A DNA stretch of 14,568 nt from SZUA-186 sp041552135 (GTDB lineage Bacteria > Pseudomonadota > Gammaproteobacteria > UBA9214). The stretch covers positions 1 to 14,568 of the forward strand of contig JBFELL010000067.1 of NCBI GenBank assembly GCA_041552135.1. The letters run 5' to 3'. The notes under the pieces are model-generated. The model was not told the origin of the DNA, did no database searches, and worked only from the letters and a program-made list of their open reading frames with translations. Shown here piece by piece: positions 12,903 through 14,568 of this stretch (the stretch's first letter is position 1; every line of letters starts with the position of its first letter). The position numbers were made by a program, and so were the translations under genes.

Positions 12903-13193
12903 TTACCAAGTTTGCCGATCAGGGCTAGTGAGAATAATAAACGGGGAATTCAACTCCATATTTTTGGAACATTACCATTAAGATTTCTTTTCGGGAATAT
13001 TATGCGCAGTCCAACATTCTCATTTACGACCGCTATGAGTTGTTTTCGGGGATGTTGTTCGACTCCCGGTATTTCAGATCCTGAATAATCCAGGACTGAT
13101 TCAGAGAGGGTCCTGCCAATCAGCGGTTTCTCTTGCTGGTCCTTTAACCAGACAATATAGAATCCCCCTTGGGTGACTCGGGGGAGAACAGTA
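12903..13193. other. Divergent intergenic region, AT-richer than its surroundings
   Basis: About 290 bases between the YecA-family gene (-) and the HTH/coiled-coil gene (+). It contains a good plus-strand promoter (13133-13161) and ribosome site near its right end; otherwise only very short frames without ribosome sites are seen. Confidence 0.45.
13133..13161 (+). promoter_or_regulatory. Candidate sigma70 promoter of the HTH/coiled-coil gene
   Basis: TTGCTG (13133-13138) and TATAGA (13156-13161) are separated by exactly 17 bases, placing the start near 13168 and leaving a 25-base leader that contains the GGGGGAG ribosome site at 13180-13186. Confidence 0.55.
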
Positions 13194-14387
13194 ATGGTGG
13201 ACGGCGATCAGCGGATTGAGCTTACACGGGAAGAACTTTACGAACTGGTCTGGGCGGAACCCATCATGAAACTCGCACGGCAATATGGCTTGTCAGATCG
13301 CGGTCTGGCCAAGATTTGTGACCGGATGGGTATACCTGTTCCCGGGCGGGGTTACTGGGCCAAGGTCCAGAGTGGACAATCACCCCCGCAGCCAAAGTTA
13401 CCCGGAATCAAGGCAGGCCAGCAGAGCAGGGTGGTTCTCAGCAAAAATGCCGAGAATCCCGGGGAGGATGAGAAGTATGGCGCTGTTTCGGCCCTGATTG
13501 CATCAGAGGCGCTGCTTGAGAATCAGATTACAGTTCTGGAGGATCTGACCGACCCGCACCCGCTGGTACTGAAGACTGCCAAAAGTCTCCGTGGTGCCGG
13601 CGCCAATGACCACGGTCTTGTGAAGCCACGCGCGAGACGATGCCTGGACGTTCATATCGGTAAACAAAGTATCGAACGTGCCTCCCGGATCCTGGATGCG
13701 CTGGTCAGGGCCCTGGAGGAACGCGATATAGCGCTGGTGTTTGATGAGGAGGAGCGACAGTCAGCCCGAATGGCGGTCGATGGCGAGACGATCGGCTTCT
13801 CACTGGAAGAGAAAGTCCGCAGGGAGCGATACCAGCCAACACCAGCCGAGCAGAAGAAGCTGGAGAAGGATTCCTGGTATCGCTACCGGCTTCCCGACGA
13901 CAAGTTCTTTCCGTCGGGTGACCTCTCCCTGAAGTTGCATATTGGATACTGGGGCAGGGGCCACCGGGCTACCTGGTCGGATGGCAAGAAGCAGCGTGTC
14001 GATGGCTGCCTGAACAAGTTTATCGCTGCGGCCTATAAGGCGGCTGCGGTGAAGAAGACTGATCGCATGGAACGCGAGAGGAGAGAGAGGGAGTGGAAGG
14101 AGCAGGAGCGGAGGCGGGAGATCCTGCGTAGACAAATCGAGCGGGAGCAGGAGCGCCTGGACGTACTCAATGAGCAGGCCGGGGCATGGCATGAAGCGCA
14201 ACAGTTGCGTGCCTATATCCTGGCGGTAAGGAGTGCCGGTTTCTATGCCCAGCGGAGTATCACAGGTGGTCGGGATCTGGATGATTGGTGTACCTGGGCA
14301 CTGGCGCAGGCCAACCGGCTGGACCCGACCACGACCAGCCCGCCCTCAGTCCTGGACCACAAAAGCGAGTTCTACTGGTATCGATGA
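13194..14387 (+). CDS. Uncharacterised HTH and coiled-coil protein (397 aa)
   Basis: I recognise this as a recurring bacterial hypothetical-protein type, but not a function. Residues 8-60 form a compact N-terminal module, LTREELYELVWAEPIMKLAR, then YGLSDRGLAKICDRMGIPVP and GRGYWAK, that reads as a helix-turn-helix; DNA binding is likely. The middle (about 150-280) has mixed helices and strands with conserved-looking FPSGDLSLKLHIGYWG. Residues about 286-332 are a highly charged Arg/Glu coiled coil, followed by a short helical C-terminal domain ending in WCTWALAQANRLDP. No membrane segment or catalytic motif is seen. A GTG at 13173 is in frame, but GGGGGAG eight bases before the ATG at 13194 decides the start. 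It lies in the accessory part of the window, so a role in mobile-element or defence biology is possible but unproven. Confidence 0.75.
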   Translation: MVDGDQRIELTREELYELVWAEPIMKLARQYGLSDRGLAKICDRMGIPVPGRGYWAKVQSGQSPPQPKLPGIKAGQQSRVVLSKNAENPGEDEKYGAVSALIASEALLENQITVLEDLTDPHPLVLKTAKSLRGAGANDHGLVKPRARRCLDVHIGKQSIERASRILDALVRALEERDIALVFDEEERQSARMAVDGETIGFSLEEKVRRERYQPTPAEQKKLEKDSWYRYRLPDDKFFPSGDLSLKLHIGYWGRGHRATWSDGKKQRVDGCLNKFIAAAYKAAAVKKTDRMERERREREWKEQERRREILRRQIEREQERLDVLNEQAGAWHEAQQLRAYILAVRSAGFYAQRSITGGRDLDDWCTWALAQANRLDPTTTSPPSVLDHKSEFYWYR

Positions 14388-14541
14388 ATTCCCTGATAAT
14401 TCCCTGTTATGAATTCATGGTACATGGCTGAATCCTAAACAATGCCAATAATTACAGTAGGATATGGCCAGGCTTTGGCCGAGAAATGATATGAAATAGG
14501 GAAAATTCCCTGTATATTTCCCGTTATCAGGGAATCCGGCT
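14388..14541. repeat. Cluster of TTCCCTG / CAGGGAA repeats
   Basis: Directly after the HTH-protein stop come ATTCCCTGATA and ATTCCCTGTTA (14389-14410), then ATAGGGAAAATTCCCTGTAT (14497-14516) and TTTCCCGTTATCAGGGAA (14517-14534). The units occur in both orientations and form short palindromes. I have the impression of similar motifs beside integrase or transposase genes in other genomes, from memory only. They may be the end or att-like region of a mobile element that continues beyond the window. Confidence 0.5.
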
Positions 14542-14568
14542 GAGACGGGTTCGCAGCAGACTGCGCCC

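Noticed and set aside
13800..14201. 133-codon minus-strand frame inside the coiled-coil gene
   Set aside because: Its Leu/Pro-rich translation is the antisense of a repetitive Arg/Glu coiled coil.

Overview
The window looks like a piece of a GC-rich gammaproteobacterial chromosome. The host is inferred from protein resemblance: a YccA that aligns along its length with Escherichia coli YccA as I remember it, a DEDDy-type RNase D with an HRDC domain, a UPF0149/YecA protein with a SEC-C tail, and a tRNA-Ser with an encoded CCA. I cannot name the genus. The gene content (DUF6524, a CCAEP-tail radical SAM protein, an MrtJ-like protease) fits environmental, possibly sulfur-oxidising, lineages better than enterics, but this is only an impression.

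Layout. Bases 54-344 hold a palindrome-rich non-coding element whose second copy lies in inverted orientation at 7856-8145. Between the copies are a small lipoprotein gene (+), a leftward pair DUF6524 membrane protein / RNase D (-), and a rightward metabolic group: a CCAEP-tail radical SAM gene whose 5' end is cut by an in-frame amber codon, then a tightly overlapping trio of glycerophosphodiester phosphodiesterase, short GlpD-like FAD dehydrogenase and FGGY sugar/polyol kinase. Bases 8161-9766 carry a leftward set: an MrtJ-like glutamic intramembrane protease, an SseB-family protein, a clear intrinsic terminator, and yccA. A tRNA-Ser(UGA) follows at 9944-10031.

From the tRNA to the right edge the window has accessory character: a 5'-truncated IS3-type transposase, a GSU2403-family nucleotidyltransferase-fold gene preceded by two tandem copies of a palindromic operator, a YecA/SEC-C protein, a large HTH and coiled-coil protein of unknown role, and a cluster of TTCCCTG repeats at the end.

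How the genes may work together. GDPD would release glycerol 3-phosphate (or an analogue) from phosphodiesters, the FGGY kinase would phosphorylate a polyol, and the GlpD-like enzyme would oxidise the phosphate ester to its keto form. The kinase has lost two of the residues that bind glycerol in GlpK and the dehydrogenase lacks the usual C-terminal domain, so the real substrate may not be glycerol. The radical SAM protein upstream is the best candidate here for an uncharacterised activity linked to that pathway. The other point of interest is the nucleotidyltransferase with its duplicated operator but no visible cognate regulator.
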